The notes under the pieces were generated by a model. That model saw only the letters and a list, made by a program, of their open reading frames with translations, made no database searches and was not told where the DNA came from. The translations under genes were made by a program, and so were the position numbers. From Corynebacterium striatum ATCC 6940 (lineage in GTDB: Bacteria; Actinomycetota; Actinomycetes; Mycobacteriales; Mycobacteriaceae), in contig NZ_GG667521.1 of assembly GCF_000159135.1 (NCBI RefSeq), positions 245,855 to 309,586 on the forward strand: a stretch of 63,732 nucleotides of DNA, given 5' to 3'. Below are positions 43,556-52,145 of this stretch, piece after piece; position 1 is the first letter of the stretch; every line of letters starts with the position of its first letter.

Positions 43556-45133
43556 GTGAGTGAGCAGAAGAATTCCCCCGAAGTAAACGACGTACCCGAG
43601 CAGCTGCGCATCCGCCGCGAAAAGCGCGAGCGCCTGCTGGACTCCGGCGTTGAGGCCTATCCAGTAACCGTCGACCGGACGATCTCCATGCGCGACCTGC
43701 GCCACGAGTTCCAGGTCGTTGCTGAAGGCGAGGAACCCGGAACCGAGGAAGGCGTTACCTACCTCACCGCGGGCGAGGAGACTGATACCGAGCACGCCAT
43801 CGCCGGCCGCCTCATCTTCATGCGCAACACCGGCAAGCTGTGTTTTGCCACCCTGCAGGACGGCGACGGCACCCAGGTGCAGGCAATGCTCTCCCTGGCT
43901 GAGATCGGCGAGGAGCAGCTCGCTGCCTGGAAGTCCGACGTGGACCTGGGTGACTTTATCTCCGTGCGCGGCCGCGTCATCGCTTCTCGCCGCGGCGAGC
44001 TGTCCATCATGGCTACCAAGTGGACCATGGCCGCAAAGTCGCTGCGCCCGTTGCCGGTTGCCTTCGCGGACATGAATGAAGAGACCCGCGTGCGCCAGCG
44101 CTACAACGACCTCATCGTGCGCGAAGAGGCCCGCAAGAACGCGATGACCCGCGTGAAGGTCATGCGCGCCCTGCGCAACTACCTGGAGGACCAGGGTTTC
44201 GTGGAGATCGAGACCCCGATGCTGCAGACCCTGCACGGTGGCGCGGCTGCTCGCCCGTTCGTCACGCACTCCAACGCGCTCGACATCGACCTCTACCTGC
44301 GTATCGCGCCGGAGTTGTACTTGAAGCGCGCCGTCGTCGGCGGCATTGACCGCGTCTTTGAGATCAACCGCAACTTCCGCAACGAGGGTGTCGACCGCTC
44401 GCACTCCCCAGAGTTCGCCATGCTCGAGACCTACGCCGCATGGGGCGACTACAACGACTGCGCCCGCACCACCCGCGAGTCCATCCAGGCGGTTGCTCAG
44501 GCGGTCTTCGGTTCCCACAAGGTCACCCTGGCCGACGGCACCGAGTACGACTTCGGCGGCGAAGAGTGGCCGGAGATCGAAATGTACCCGTCCCTCAACG
44601 AGGCCCTGCAGCGCAAGTTCCCAGGCCAGCCTGAGGTCACCATCGACACCGACGTTGAGACCCTCAAGGGCATCGCCGACGTCATCGGCCTCGACGTCCC
44701 AAAGAACGGCGGCTGGGGCCACGGCAAGCTCGTCGAGGAGATCTGGGAGGTGCTCTGCGAGGATCAGCTTGAAGGCCCAATCTTCGTCAAGAACTTCCCG
44801 GTCGAGACCTCCCCGCTGACCCGCCAGCACCGCTCCATCCCGGGCGTTACCGAGAAGTGGGACCTCTACGTCCGCGGCTTCGAGCTGGCTACCGGCTACT
44901 CCGAGCTGGTTGACCCGGTCATCCAGCGCGAGCGCTTCGAGGATCAGGCTCGTCTGGCCGCCGGCGGCGACGATGAAGCCATGGTCCTCGACGAGGACTT
45001 CCTGGCCGCCATGGAGCAGGGCATGCCTCCGACAGCCGGTACCGGCATGGGCATGGACCGCCTGCTCATGGCCCTGACCGGCCTGGGTATTCGCGAGACG
45101 GTCCTCTTCCCAATCGTGAAACCGGAAAAGTAG
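43556..45133 (+). CDS. lysS: Lysyl-tRNA synthetase, class II
   Basis: Charges tRNA-Lys. The 525-residue protein has the OB-fold anticodon-binding domain up to ~200 and class II motifs: motif 2 [20 protein letters not shown] and motif 3 [13 protein letters not shown]. In M. tuberculosis lysS is followed by lsr2 and clpC1; here lsr2 is not between them. The next genes are an efflux MFS and unknown genes. Confidence 0.97.
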   Translation: MSEQKNSPEVNDVPEQLRIRREKRERLLDSGVEAYPVTVDRTISMRDLRHEFQVVAEGEEPGTEEGVTYLTAGEETDTEHAIAGRLIFMRNTGKLCFATLQDGDGTQVQAMLSLAEIGEEQLAAWKSDVDLGDFISVRGRVIASRRGELSIMATKWTMAAKSLRPLPVAFADMNEETRVRQRYNDLIVREEARKNAMTRVKVMRALRNYLEDQGFVEIETPMLQTLHGGAAARPFVTHSNALDIDLYLRIAPELYLKRAVVGGIDRVFEINRNFRNEGVDRSHSPEFAMLETYAAWGDYNDCARTTRESIQAVAQAVFGSHKVTLADGTEYDFGGEEWPEIEMYPSLNEALQRKFPGQPEVTIDTDVETLKGIADVIGLDVPKNGGWGHGKLVEEIWEVLCEDQLEGPIFVKNFPVETSPLTRQHRSIPGVTEKWDLYVRGFELATGYSELVDPVIQRERFEDQARLAAGGDDEAMVLDEDFLAAMEQGMPPTAGTGMGMDRLLMALTGLGIRETVLFPIVKPEK

Positions 45134-45139
45134 ACGGTC

Positions 45140-45301
45140 TTAGCAGGTTGGAATCTCGGCTGCGGATTCCGAGTTACCCCGATAAAAGACGGCATAGTCG
45201 GTGTGCTTGCCGGCGGGGTAAAAGCCGGTGAGGTCACCGGAGTTGGAAGTGTCTTTGCTCACAAACCCGATCTTGAACTTACGAAGTGGTGGGCGTGTCA
45301 C
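45140..45301 (-). pseudogene. Possible gene remnant between lysS and the MFS
   Basis: An open frame of 53 codons reads MTRPPLRKFKIGFVSKDTSN and continues with a globular-looking composition (FYPAGKHTDYAVFYRGN) to PTC at 45140. A stop lies directly upstream of its only GTG, and that GTG is inside an operator-like palindrome, with no SD. It resembles the C-terminal end of a larger exported protein left after deletion. No homologue is recognised. Alternatively it is a short functional protein. Confidence 0.4.
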
Positions 45302-45313
45302 CTAACGTGACAC
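45295..45313. promoter_or_regulatory. Operator-like palindrome over the MFS promoter
   Basis: GTGTCAC-CTAAC-GTGACAC is a perfect 7-5-7 inverted repeat. It overlaps TAACGT (45303-45308), a TANNNT hexamer 8 nt before the MFS GTG start. A repressor bound here would block transcription directly, the layout typical of TetR/MarR-controlled drug pumps. Confidence 0.6.
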
Positions 45314-45316
45314 TTC

Positions 45317-46750
45317 GTGTCTCAAGAATCTAATAATGCAGCTAGTTCGAATCGTCTGTCCCGCGACGTAGTTATCAACCTCTCGATTTTGGTCCTAGGG
45401 GCCATGATCATGATTCTCAATGAGACTTCCTTGTCTGTCGCCTTGCCCGCGATCATGGCGGACTTCAGTATTCCTGCCACCTCTGCGCAGTGGTTGACTA
45501 CCGGTTTCATGCTCACCATGGGCGTGACTATCCCGACGACGGGTTTCTTGCTCGAGCGTTTCACAACTCGCCAGATTTTCCTCGCCTCTACCGGGATGTT
45601 TCTTGCCGGTACAGTCATTGCAGCGCTGGCGCCAGTCTTCATCGTCTTGCTTGCTGGCCGCGTGGTGCAGGCTGCCGGAACAGCATTGATGATTCCGACG
45701 CTGATGACAGTAGCGATGACGCTAGTGCCACCACAGCGACGTGGCTCAGTAATGGGAATTATCTCTATTGTCATCTCGGTTGCGCCAGCCCTAGGCCCGA
45801 CGGTTGGTGGCGCAATCCTCAATGCCTTGAGCTGGCACTTCATCTTCTGGGCAATGGTTCCCTTGGTGGCTCTTATTCTGTTTGCCGGTGTGATCAAGCT
45901 GGTTAACGTGGGCGAGAACCGCAACACCCCGTTGGATCCATTCTCTGTGGTGCTTTCGGTCCTAGCTTTCGGAGGTTTGGTGTATGGCCTTTCCTCCATC
46001 GAGAAGATGCTCGAAGGAAAGGGCATGGTGGAGATCATCGTTTCGGTGGTCGGCGTCGTAGCGCTCATCATCTTCACCCGCCGTCAGATGAGCCTGGCAA
46101 AGGATAATCGTGCGCTGTTGGATCTGCGCCCGTTCCGCGTGCGCAACTACACCATCGCGGTGGCCATCATGCTCATCTCATTCGGTCTGATGCTGGGCTC
46201 GGTGACGGTGCTGCCTATTTACCTCCAGACCTCCGTGGGTGTTTCCGCCCTAGTGACGGGCCTTGTGGTGATGCCCGGCGGTTTGTTGCAGGGCATCATC
46301 TCTCCGTTCGTGGGCCGTATTTTTGACGCGCGTGGTCCGCGGCCGCTGATGATTCCGGGCGCCATCCTGCTGGTTGCGGGCCTGTTCTTGATGACGACTC
46401 TCGACGCCGAATCCCAGGTGTGGATGGTTGTTGCCATGCACGTCACCTTTGCCTTGGGCATGGGTTTGATGATGACGCCGCTGATGACCACGGCTTTGTC
46501 TTCGCTGCCGCATGAGCTTTACTCGCATGGCTCGGCGATCATGAACACCCTGCAGCAGCTCGCGGGCGCGACGGGAACGGCTTTCTTGGTTGTATTCCTG
46601 ACTCGTGGCACCGTGGCCGGCATGCAGTCGGGAATGGACGAGGCCGCCGCGATCGCGCAGGGCGCCCACTGGGCTTTCCTGTTCGCCGGCGCGGCGTCGA
46701 TTGTGGTGCTCGTGCTGGCGCCGCTGCTGCGTCCGGTCCCACAGGACTAA
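45317..46750 (+). CDS. MFS drug-efflux transporter (EmrB/QacA, DHA2 family)
   Basis: The 477-residue protein has about 14 hydrophobic helices. Family motifs seen are LNETSLSVALPAIMADF, QWLTTGFMLTMGVTIPTTGFL (motif D1-like), LAGRVVQAAGTALMIPTLM and RRGSVMGIISIVISVAPALGPTVGG (motif C). It exports lipophilic drugs using the proton gradient; the closest corynebacterial relatives are of the LmrB lincomycin-resistance type. The leaderless GTG start sits 3 bp after an operator-like palindrome. Its 3' end overlaps the next, convergent, gene by 4 bp. Confidence 0.92.
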   Translation: MSQESNNAASSNRLSRDVVINLSILVLGAMIMILNETSLSVALPAIMADFSIPATSAQWLTTGFMLTMGVTIPTTGFLLERFTTRQIFLASTGMFLAGTVIAALAPVFIVLLAGRVVQAAGTALMIPTLMTVAMTLVPPQRRGSVMGIISIVISVAPALGPTVGGAILNALSWHFIFWAMVPLVALILFAGVIKLVNVGENRNTPLDPFSVVLSVLAFGGLVYGLSSIEKMLEGKGMVEIIVSVVGVVALIIFTRRQMSLAKDNRALLDLRPFRVRNYTIAVAIMLISFGLMLGSVTVLPIYLQTSVGVSALVTGLVVMPGGLLQGIISPFVGRIFDARGPRPLMIPGAILLVAGLFLMTTLDAESQVWMVVAMHVTFALGMGLMMTPLMTTALSSLPHELYSHGSAIMNTLQQLAGATGTAFLVVFLTRGTVAGMQSGMDEAAAIAQGAHWAFLFAGAASIVVLVLAPLLRPVPQD

Positions 46751-47373
46751 CAGGGGGAGAGGAACTCCGCGCGGGTGGAGAGGATACGCGGGTTGCCACC
46801 CAGGCGGGAAGCAGCGTAGCACAGCGCATCGGTGTCGAAGCCATAGTCGATGACCACCGGGTAGACCTTGCCCTCTGCTACCTCGCCGCGTAGCGACGGG
46901 CAGATTCCCGGGTTGTAGTACTCCGCGCCGGGGTTGTTAGCAACAGATCGTAGGATTTGCGGAAGGGCCTCTGCGGGGCTGTTGGCCACGACGGAATCGA
47001 CGATCAGCACGCCGCGGCCGTCGCAAGCAACGGCGGAAGGATTAAATCCAGCGGGTAAGTCCGAGCTGGAGTCTTTAGTTGCAGGCGCCGTGTATTCCTG
47101 TGTGACCGTCTGCTCCACGGTCGTGGTCATGGTTGCAGCTTCTTCAGATTTCTCGCTCTCCGAGCGTTGGCTGCTTTCTGAATTCTCATCCTCTTGCGCG
47201 GTGCTCTCAGTTGCAGGGACTTCGGCAAGTGGGGCTAGCTGAGACTGCGCATTTTCTTTGGCACCGCCCAGCATTCGCATGGCCAGGACACTGCCGCCAA
47301 CCAGTGCAATTAGTGCTAGGACTGTGACGGCAATCGCGATGTAGATGGTCTTGTTTTCCTGCGAATTATCCAT
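46747..47373 (-). CDS. Exported single-pass membrane protein, unknown function
   Basis: The 208-residue protein has a transmembrane helix at about 10-32 (IYIAIAVTVLALIALVGGSV), a Ser/Glu/Thr-rich linker to about 110, and a compact C-terminal domain with four Cys residues (ACDGRG, GICPS, LCYAA and a terminal Cys) that could form two disulfides. It lies 13 bp downstream of the pseudokinase-type gene with the same topology, so the two are probably partners at the cell surface. No family is recognised. Confidence 0.7.
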   Translation of the reverse strand: MDNSQENKTIYIAIAVTVLALIALVGGSVLAMRMLGGAKENAQSQLAPLAEVPATESTAQEDENSESSQRSESEKSEEAATMTTTVEQTVTQEYTAPATKDSSSDLPAGFNPSAVACDGRGVLIVDSVVANSPAEALPQILRSVANNPGAEYYNPGICPSLRGEVAEGKVYPVVIDYGFDTDALCYAASRLGGNPRILSTRAEFLSPC

Positions 47374-47386
47374 GGCTGCTGCTCCT

Positions 47387-48763
47387 TTAGGCGCACAATT
47401 GCATCTTTAGGCGCGCGTCCTCCGCGTTTGCACCCCAGATAATGAAGGCGGACTGAGTGCCAGGCACTGCCATGTAATAGGTCGGCTCCTCGGCGTTCGG
47501 GGCTTCGAAGCTCTGGATGGTGCACTGGCCATTGGAAAGCTCGGTTGGATCAGAAGGCAGGATGGCGTCGCGGGCTTCCACGGATTCGTAGGAGGCGACA
47601 GCATAGCTTAAGTCGTCGCCCTCACAGGTGATCTTCGCCAGCTGGCCTTCCTCCGGCTCGCGGTGGTGGCACTTGGTATCGCCGTAGCCGGAGGTGCCGC
47701 TGCGCGAGCCCAGCAGTCCAGGGTAGGCCTCTGCGAGGTTGCTTTCATCATCGTTCCAGCCCGGGTACTGGTTGAAGAAGAAGATGCCGGCGGCGGCGAG
47801 AACGACCACTGCCAGTGCGGCGCATAGCGCGATGAGGCCGGTCTTCTTGCCAGAGCCGGACTTCTTTTCTGCAACCGGTGCAGCAAATCCCGCACCGTTT
47901 GGTTGGCCCTGCATCTGCCCCTGCGGCTGGCCTTGCTGGAACCCCTGCTGGTACTGGCCTTGCTGCATCATCGGCTGCTGCTGCGGCATGTACTGCGGTG
48001 GCATCTGCTGCTGCGGGGCCTGCTGCGCTGGCTGAGGCTGCGTCTGCGGGTGGGTTTGCTCGCGGGGTGCCGCAGCTTGCGGGCTGGCGAACTGGGAAGC
48101 AAAACCTGCGGCTGCGGCACCAGCTGCTCCCGCTGCAGCGGTGCCGGTGGAAGTAGAGGCGTTACGCAGGGCGTCGATAACCGTGCCAGCTGAGTTGAAC
48201 TGGGAATTTGGCTTGAACTCCGGATGTGCAGACTTAATGAGCTCCGCAAAGCGCTGCGTGACCTGCTCAGCGGTGGCGTTGCCCACGCCCGGGCCTGCCG
48301 CACACAGCACCGCATTGCTGCGCGAACCCGTAACCATGATGCGGCGCGGATGCAGCGCATGCATGGCAAAGCCCGTCTGGTTGTTCTGCAACAGGTAATC
48401 CACTGCCTCGGCCAAAGGAGTAAAAACTGAAAGCGCCTCTGTCTTGGTGAGGTGCTGCGCGCCTAGGCCAGAGCCGGTGAAGGTAGAAAGTGGCTCGCCG
48501 GAAAGTACGGCGCGCACCAGAAAGTCTTGGCCCTTTTCTGTGGTTCCGGTGCCGACGAGCGGGACGATGGAGCGATGGTGGACGTCGGCAAGCGCGGAGG
48601 CTTGCTTAACCGCACCGCGGTGGTTGGCCTCAAAAAGCTCGACCGTCATTGGCTTATTAGAGGAGTCCACGACACCGAAAAGCGTGGAGACCGAGGATTC
48701 GTCCATTACGGAAAGCTGACGGAGTTGATGCTGAGTAGAGAAGAACTCAGGGAGCTTTTTCAC
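47387..48763 (-). CDS. Membrane protein with degenerate kinase-like cytoplasmic domain
   Basis: The 458-residue protein has an N-terminal domain (1-205) with a Ser/Thr-kinase-like pattern but lost catalytic residues. The catalytic loop reads MHALHPRRIMV where HRDLKPxNIL is expected (Asp replaced by Ala136, Lys by His138, Asn by Arg141), and the VAxK lysine and DFG are also missing. A Gln/Pro-rich linker (230-290), a transmembrane helix (309-330) and an extracellular domain with at least three Cys follow. It may be a pseudokinase scaffold like mycobacterial MviN/PknB partners, but this is inference. No RD-type kinase is nearby. Confidence 0.65.
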   Translation of the reverse strand: MKKLPEFFSTQHQLRQLSVMDESSVSTLFGVVDSSNKPMTVELFEANHRGAVKQASALADVHHRSIVPLVGTGTTEKGQDFLVRAVLSGEPLSTFTGSGLGAQHLTKTEALSVFTPLAEAVDYLLQNNQTGFAMHALHPRRIMVTGSRSNAVLCAAGPGVGNATAEQVTQRFAELIKSAHPEFKPNSQFNSAGTVIDALRNASTSTGTAAAGAAGAAAAGFASQFASPQAAAPREQTHPQTQPQPAQQAPQQQMPPQYMPQQQPMMQQGQYQQGFQQGQPQGQMQGQPNGAGFAAPVAEKKSGSGKKTGLIALCAALAVVVLAAAGIFFFNQYPGWNDDESNLAEAYPGLLGSRSGTSGYGDTKCHHREPEEGQLAKITCEGDDLSYAVASYESVEARDAILPSDPTELSNGQCTIQSFEAPNAEEPTYYMAVPGTQSAFIIWGANAEDARLKMQLCA

Positions 48764-48870
48764 AGGGATTCATCCTTTTAAATAATGGTTTTGGGCCTTT
48801 TCGCATTTAAGAGTAACGGCAACCGAGTCAAACTCCAGTAGCGAGGTGTAAAGAAACCTTCTGAAAGGCC

Positions 48871-48888
48871 TGTTCGCTACCGGCGTAC
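48871..48888. promoter_or_regulatory. Candidate ClgR site upstream of clpC
   Basis: TGTTCGCTACCGGCGTAC fits the ClgR consensus WNNWCGCYNANRGCGWWS with one mismatch. It lies 124 bp before the clpC start. A GGAA (48903) and GTT (48924) pair spaced 17 nt apart just after it is a possible SigH promoter. In C. glutamicum clpC is under both ClgR and SigH; the sites here are by pattern only. Confidence 0.5.
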
Positions 48889-49011
48889 AGTGCCCTGAGC
48901 TGGGAAAAGGTGCCTTCTGGAGAGTTGGTTCTAAAAACCGTGAATTGCATGTCCAGTCGGCGCGTTAGAGTGGGTGACACATTATTAGCGAAAGCATAGA
49001 GGTATAAGGCA

Positions 49012-51726
49012 ATGTTCGAGAGGTTTACCGACCGTGCCCGCCGCGTCATCGTCCTGGCGCAGGAGGAAGCACGCATGCTCAACCACAACTACATCGGCAC
49101 CGAGCACATTTTGCTCGGCCTCATCCACGAGGGTGAAGGCGTTGCCGCCAAGGCACTGGAGTCCATGGGCATCTCGCTTGAGGACGTCCGCCGCGAAGTA
49201 GAGGAAATTATCGGTCACGGCTCCCAGCCACACACCGGTCACATTCCGTTTACACCGCGCGCGAAGAAGGTGCTGGAGCTTTCCCTACGTGAGGGCCTGC
49301 AGATGGGCCACAAGTACATCGGTACTGAGTTCCTGCTGCTGGGCCTCATCCGCGAGGGCGAGGGCGTGGCAGCGCAGGTACTCATCAAGCTTGGCGCTGA
49401 CCTGCCGCGCGTTCGTCAGCAGGTTATCCAGCTGTTGTCTGGTTACGAGGGCGGCAATGGTGAAAACGACGGCCAGTCCCAGGGCGGGCCAGTCGGTGCT
49501 GGTGCCGGCGCGGGCGCAGGCCTGGGTGGCCGCACCGCACCGTCCGGCGCGGGCGAGCGCTCCAATTCCTTGGTTCTTGACCAGTTTGGTCGCAACCTGA
49601 CCCAGGCCGCCAAGGATGGCAAGCTCGACCCAGTTGTGGGCCGCGATTCCGAGATTGAGCGCATCATGCAGGTGCTCTCCCGCCGTACCAAGAACAACCC
49701 GGTTCTCATTGGTGAGCCTGGTGTTGGTAAGACCTCAGTTGTGGAGGGCCTGGCTCTCGACATCGTTAACGGTAAAGTCCCTGAGACCCTCAAGGACAAG
49801 CAGCTGTACTCGCTTGACCTTGGTTCTTTGGTTGCGGGTTCCCGCTACCGTGGTGATTTCGAGGAACGCCTGAAGAAGGTCCTCAAGGAGATTAACCAGC
49901 GCGGTGACATCATCCTGTTTATCGATGAGATTCACACCCTGGTCGGCGCAGGTGCAGCAGAGGGCGCAATCGACGCCGCTTCGCTGCTGAAGCCGAAGCT
50001 GGCCCGCGGTGAGCTCCAGACCATCGGTGCTACCACCTTGGACGAGTACCGCAAGCACATTGAGAAGGATGCCGCGCTGGAGCGTCGTTTCCAGCCGGTC
50101 AAGGTCGACGAGCCTTCCCTGGATGACACCATCCTCATCCTCAAGGGCCTGCGCGATAAGTACGAGGCACACCACCGCGTTTCTTACACTGACGAGGCTC
50201 TGAAGGCTGCGGCCTCCCTGTCTGACCGCTACATCAATGACCGCTTCCTGCCGGATAAGGCCGTTGACCTCCTCGACGAGGCTGGTGCCCGCATGCGCAT
50301 TAAGCGCATGACTGCTCCGGAAGGCCTGCGTGAGGTCGATGACCGCATCGCTGAGGTCCGCCGCGAGAAGGAAGCGGCTATCGACGCCCAGGACTTCGAG
50401 AAGGCAGCCGGCTTGCGCGACAAGGAGCGCAAACTCGGTGAAGAGCGCGCTGAGAAGGAAAAGCAGTGGCGCACCGGCGACCTCGAGGAAATCGCTGAGG
50501 TCGGCGAGGAACAAATCGCTGAGGTCCTGGCACACTGGACCGGCATCCCTGTGCTCAAGCTGACGGAGAAGGAATCTTCCCGCTTGCTGCACATGGAAGA
50601 TGAGCTGCACAAGCGCATCATTGGTCAGGACGAGGCAGTCAAGGCAGTGTCCCGCGCTATCCGCCGTACCCGCGCAGGTCTCAAGGACCCGCGTCGTCCT
50701 TCCGGTTCCTTCATCTTCGCCGGTCCGTCCGGTGTTGGTAAGACGGAGCTTTCGAAGTCCCTGGCTAACTTCCTGTTCGGCTCTGATGATGACCTCATCC
50801 AGATCGACATGGGCGAGTTCCACGACCGCTTCACCGCATCCCGTCTCTTCGGTGCTCCTCCGGGATACGTTGGCTACGAAGAGGGTGGCCAGCTGACGGA
50901 GAAGGTTCGCCGCAAGCCATTCTCCGTGGTTCTCTTCGACGAGATTGAGAAGGCCCACAAGGAGATTTACAACACCTTGCTGCAGGTTCTCGAGGACGGC
51001 CGCCTTACCGACGGCCAGGGTCGCATCGTGGACTTTAAGAACACGGTCCTGATTTTCACCTCAAACCTGGGTACGCAAGATATCTCTAAGGCTGTGGGCT
51101 TGGGCTTTAGCGGTTCCTCCGAACCGGATAGCGATGCTCAGTACGAGCGCATGAAGAATAAGGTCAACGACGAGCTGAAGAAGCATTTCCGCCCAGAGTT
51201 CCTCAACCGTATCGACGAGATTGTGGTCTTCCACCAGCTCACTCAGGAGCAGATCGTTGAGATGGTCGAGCTGCTCATTGGCCGTGTGGAAAAGCAGCTG
51301 GCAGAGCGCGACATGGGCATCGAGCTGACCCAGAAAGCTAAGGATCTACTGGCAAAGCGCGGATTCGATCCAGTCTTGGGTGCTCGTCCGCTGCGCCGTA
51401 CCATTCAGCGCGAGATTGAGGATCAGCTCTCCGAGAAGATCCTCTTCGGTGAAATCGGTGCTGGTGAAATCATCACCGTTGACGTGGAGAACTGGGACGG
51501 CGAGTCCAAGGACAACTCTTCTGCGACCTTTACCTTCAGCCCGCGCCCGCGTCCGTTGCCGGAGGGCACGTTCGAGGAGGAACTCGAGGATGCCGAGGTA
51601 CGCGAGGCTGACGAGGAGCTCATGGCAGAGCAGAACGACGGTCCTGATTCCATCACCAGCGATGTCTTGCCAGAGCCAACTGACGACGATAACCCGCCAG
51701 CTGCCGGTGCTGGCCAGCCTATCTAG
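49012..51726 (+). CDS. clpC: ATP-dependent Clp protease ATP-binding subunit ClpC
   Basis: Hsp100 unfoldase that feeds ClpP1P2. The 904-residue protein starts with the Clp_N repeats ([20 protein letters not shown]). Next is the first AAA domain ([21 protein letters not shown]), the middle UVR-like coiled coil ([15 protein letters not shown]), then the second AAA domain (GPSGVGKTE). The C-terminal acidic tail is about 70 residues, ending in a Pro/Gly-rich part. A possible ClgR/SigH region precedes it, and a strong terminator follows. Confidence 0.97.
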   Translation: MFERFTDRARRVIVLAQEEARMLNHNYIGTEHILLGLIHEGEGVAAKALESMGISLEDVRREVEEIIGHGSQPHTGHIPFTPRAKKVLELSLREGLQMGHKYIGTEFLLLGLIREGEGVAAQVLIKLGADLPRVRQQVIQLLSGYEGGNGENDGQSQGGPVGAGAGAGAGLGGRTAPSGAGERSNSLVLDQFGRNLTQAAKDGKLDPVVGRDSEIERIMQVLSRRTKNNPVLIGEPGVGKTSVVEGLALDIVNGKVPETLKDKQLYSLDLGSLVAGSRYRGDFEERLKKVLKEINQRGDIILFIDEIHTLVGAGAAEGAIDAASLLKPKLARGELQTIGATTLDEYRKHIEKDAALERRFQPVKVDEPSLDDTILILKGLRDKYEAHHRVSYTDEALKAAASLSDRYINDRFLPDKAVDLLDEAGARMRIKRMTAPEGLREVDDRIAEVRREKEAAIDAQDFEKAAGLRDKERKLGEERAEKEKQWRTGDLEEIAEVGEEQIAEVLAHWTGIPVLKLTEKESSRLLHMEDELHKRIIGQDEAVKAVSRAIRRTRAGLKDPRRPSGSFIFAGPSGVGKTELSKSLANFLFGSDDDLIQIDMGEFHDRFTASRLFGAPPGYVGYEEGGQLTEKVRRKPFSVVLFDEIEKAHKEIYNTLLQVLEDGRLTDGQGRIVDFKNTVLIFTSNLGTQDISKAVGLGFSGSSEPDSDAQYERMKNKVNDELKKHFRPEFLNRIDEIVVFHQLTQEQIVEMVELLIGRVEKQLAERDMGIELTQKAKDLLAKRGFDPVLGARPLRRTIQREIEDQLSEKILFGEIGAGEIITVDVENWDGESKDNSSATFTFSPRPRPLPEGTFEEELEDAEVREADEELMAEQNDGPDSITSDVLPEPTDDDNPPAAGAGQPI

Positions 51727-51740
51727 GCTGAACTAGACGT

Positions 51741-51768
51741 GGTGCCGCCCCTTGCAGGCGGCACCTTT
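51741..51768 (+). terminator. Terminator of clpC
   Basis: GGTGCCGCC (51741-51749) and GGCGGCACC (51757-51765) pair perfectly with a 7-nt loop, followed by TTTGTCGTTTT. It is 14 bp after the clpC stop. Confidence 0.85.
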
Positions 51769-51797
51769 GTCGTTTTCCCGGGGCAGCCAACTGCGCA

Positions 51798-51866
51798 GCC
51801 GCCCTAAGTGCCAAATTGTGGGCGAAAAATCTGACATCTCGCCCACAATTTGGCAATTAGGGCGGC
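51798..51866. repeat. Palindrome family B, copy 4
   Basis: A 27-bp inverted repeat, 26 of 27 matching: arms 51798-51824 and 51840-51866, with a 15-nt loop. Left arm: GCCGCCCTAAGTGCCAAATT and then GTGGGCG. It has the outer GCCGCCCT arms of copy 1 and the inner core GTGGGCG of copy 3, so it links the two subtypes. It sits after the clpC terminator. Confidence 0.85.
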
Positions 51867-51943
51867 AGTGAGTACCGCGGCCGCGATGAGACGAGGGAAC
51901 TTCACGCACTAAACTCTAGCGGCCAGCGCAACTGGGGGTGCGC

Positions 51944-51949
51944 TAAAAT
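51944..51949 (+). promoter_or_regulatory. -10 hexamer of the DUF4236 gene (leaderless)
   Basis: TAAAAT ends 8 nt before the ATG at 51958, with no SD. Confidence 0.45.
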
Positions 51950-51957
51950 TTGTCACC

Positions 51958-52128
51958 ATGGGCATTCAATACCGTTCACGCAAGAAAACCGGCAAGAATA
52001 GCTGGATTAATATCTCCGGCTCCGGGGCATCCATGTCCACCAAAGTTGGGCCCGTGACCTTCAATTCCCGCGGCGGCATGTGGATCAACCTGCCCGGTGG
52101 CCTGAACTTCCGGGGTCGCTGGCGCTAA
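51958..52128 (+). CDS. DUF4236 small protein
   Basis: A 56-residue protein of the DUF4236 type: starting MGIQYRSRKKTGKNSWINIS with GSGASMSTKVGPVTFNSRG. Such short, basic, glycine-rich proteins are widespread in bacteria with no known function. A leaderless start fits the -10 eight bases upstream. The gene is followed after 17 bp by the ThrE-like exporter. Confidence 0.8.
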   Translation: MGIQYRSRKKTGKNSWINISGSGASMSTKVGPVTFNSRGGMWINLPGGLNFRGRWR

Positions 52129-52145
52129 AGACCAGCGCTTTAGCC

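Noticed and set aside
49735..50958. A 407-codon minus-strand frame within clpC
   Set aside because: Antisense shadow of clpC, whose AAA motifs are intact.
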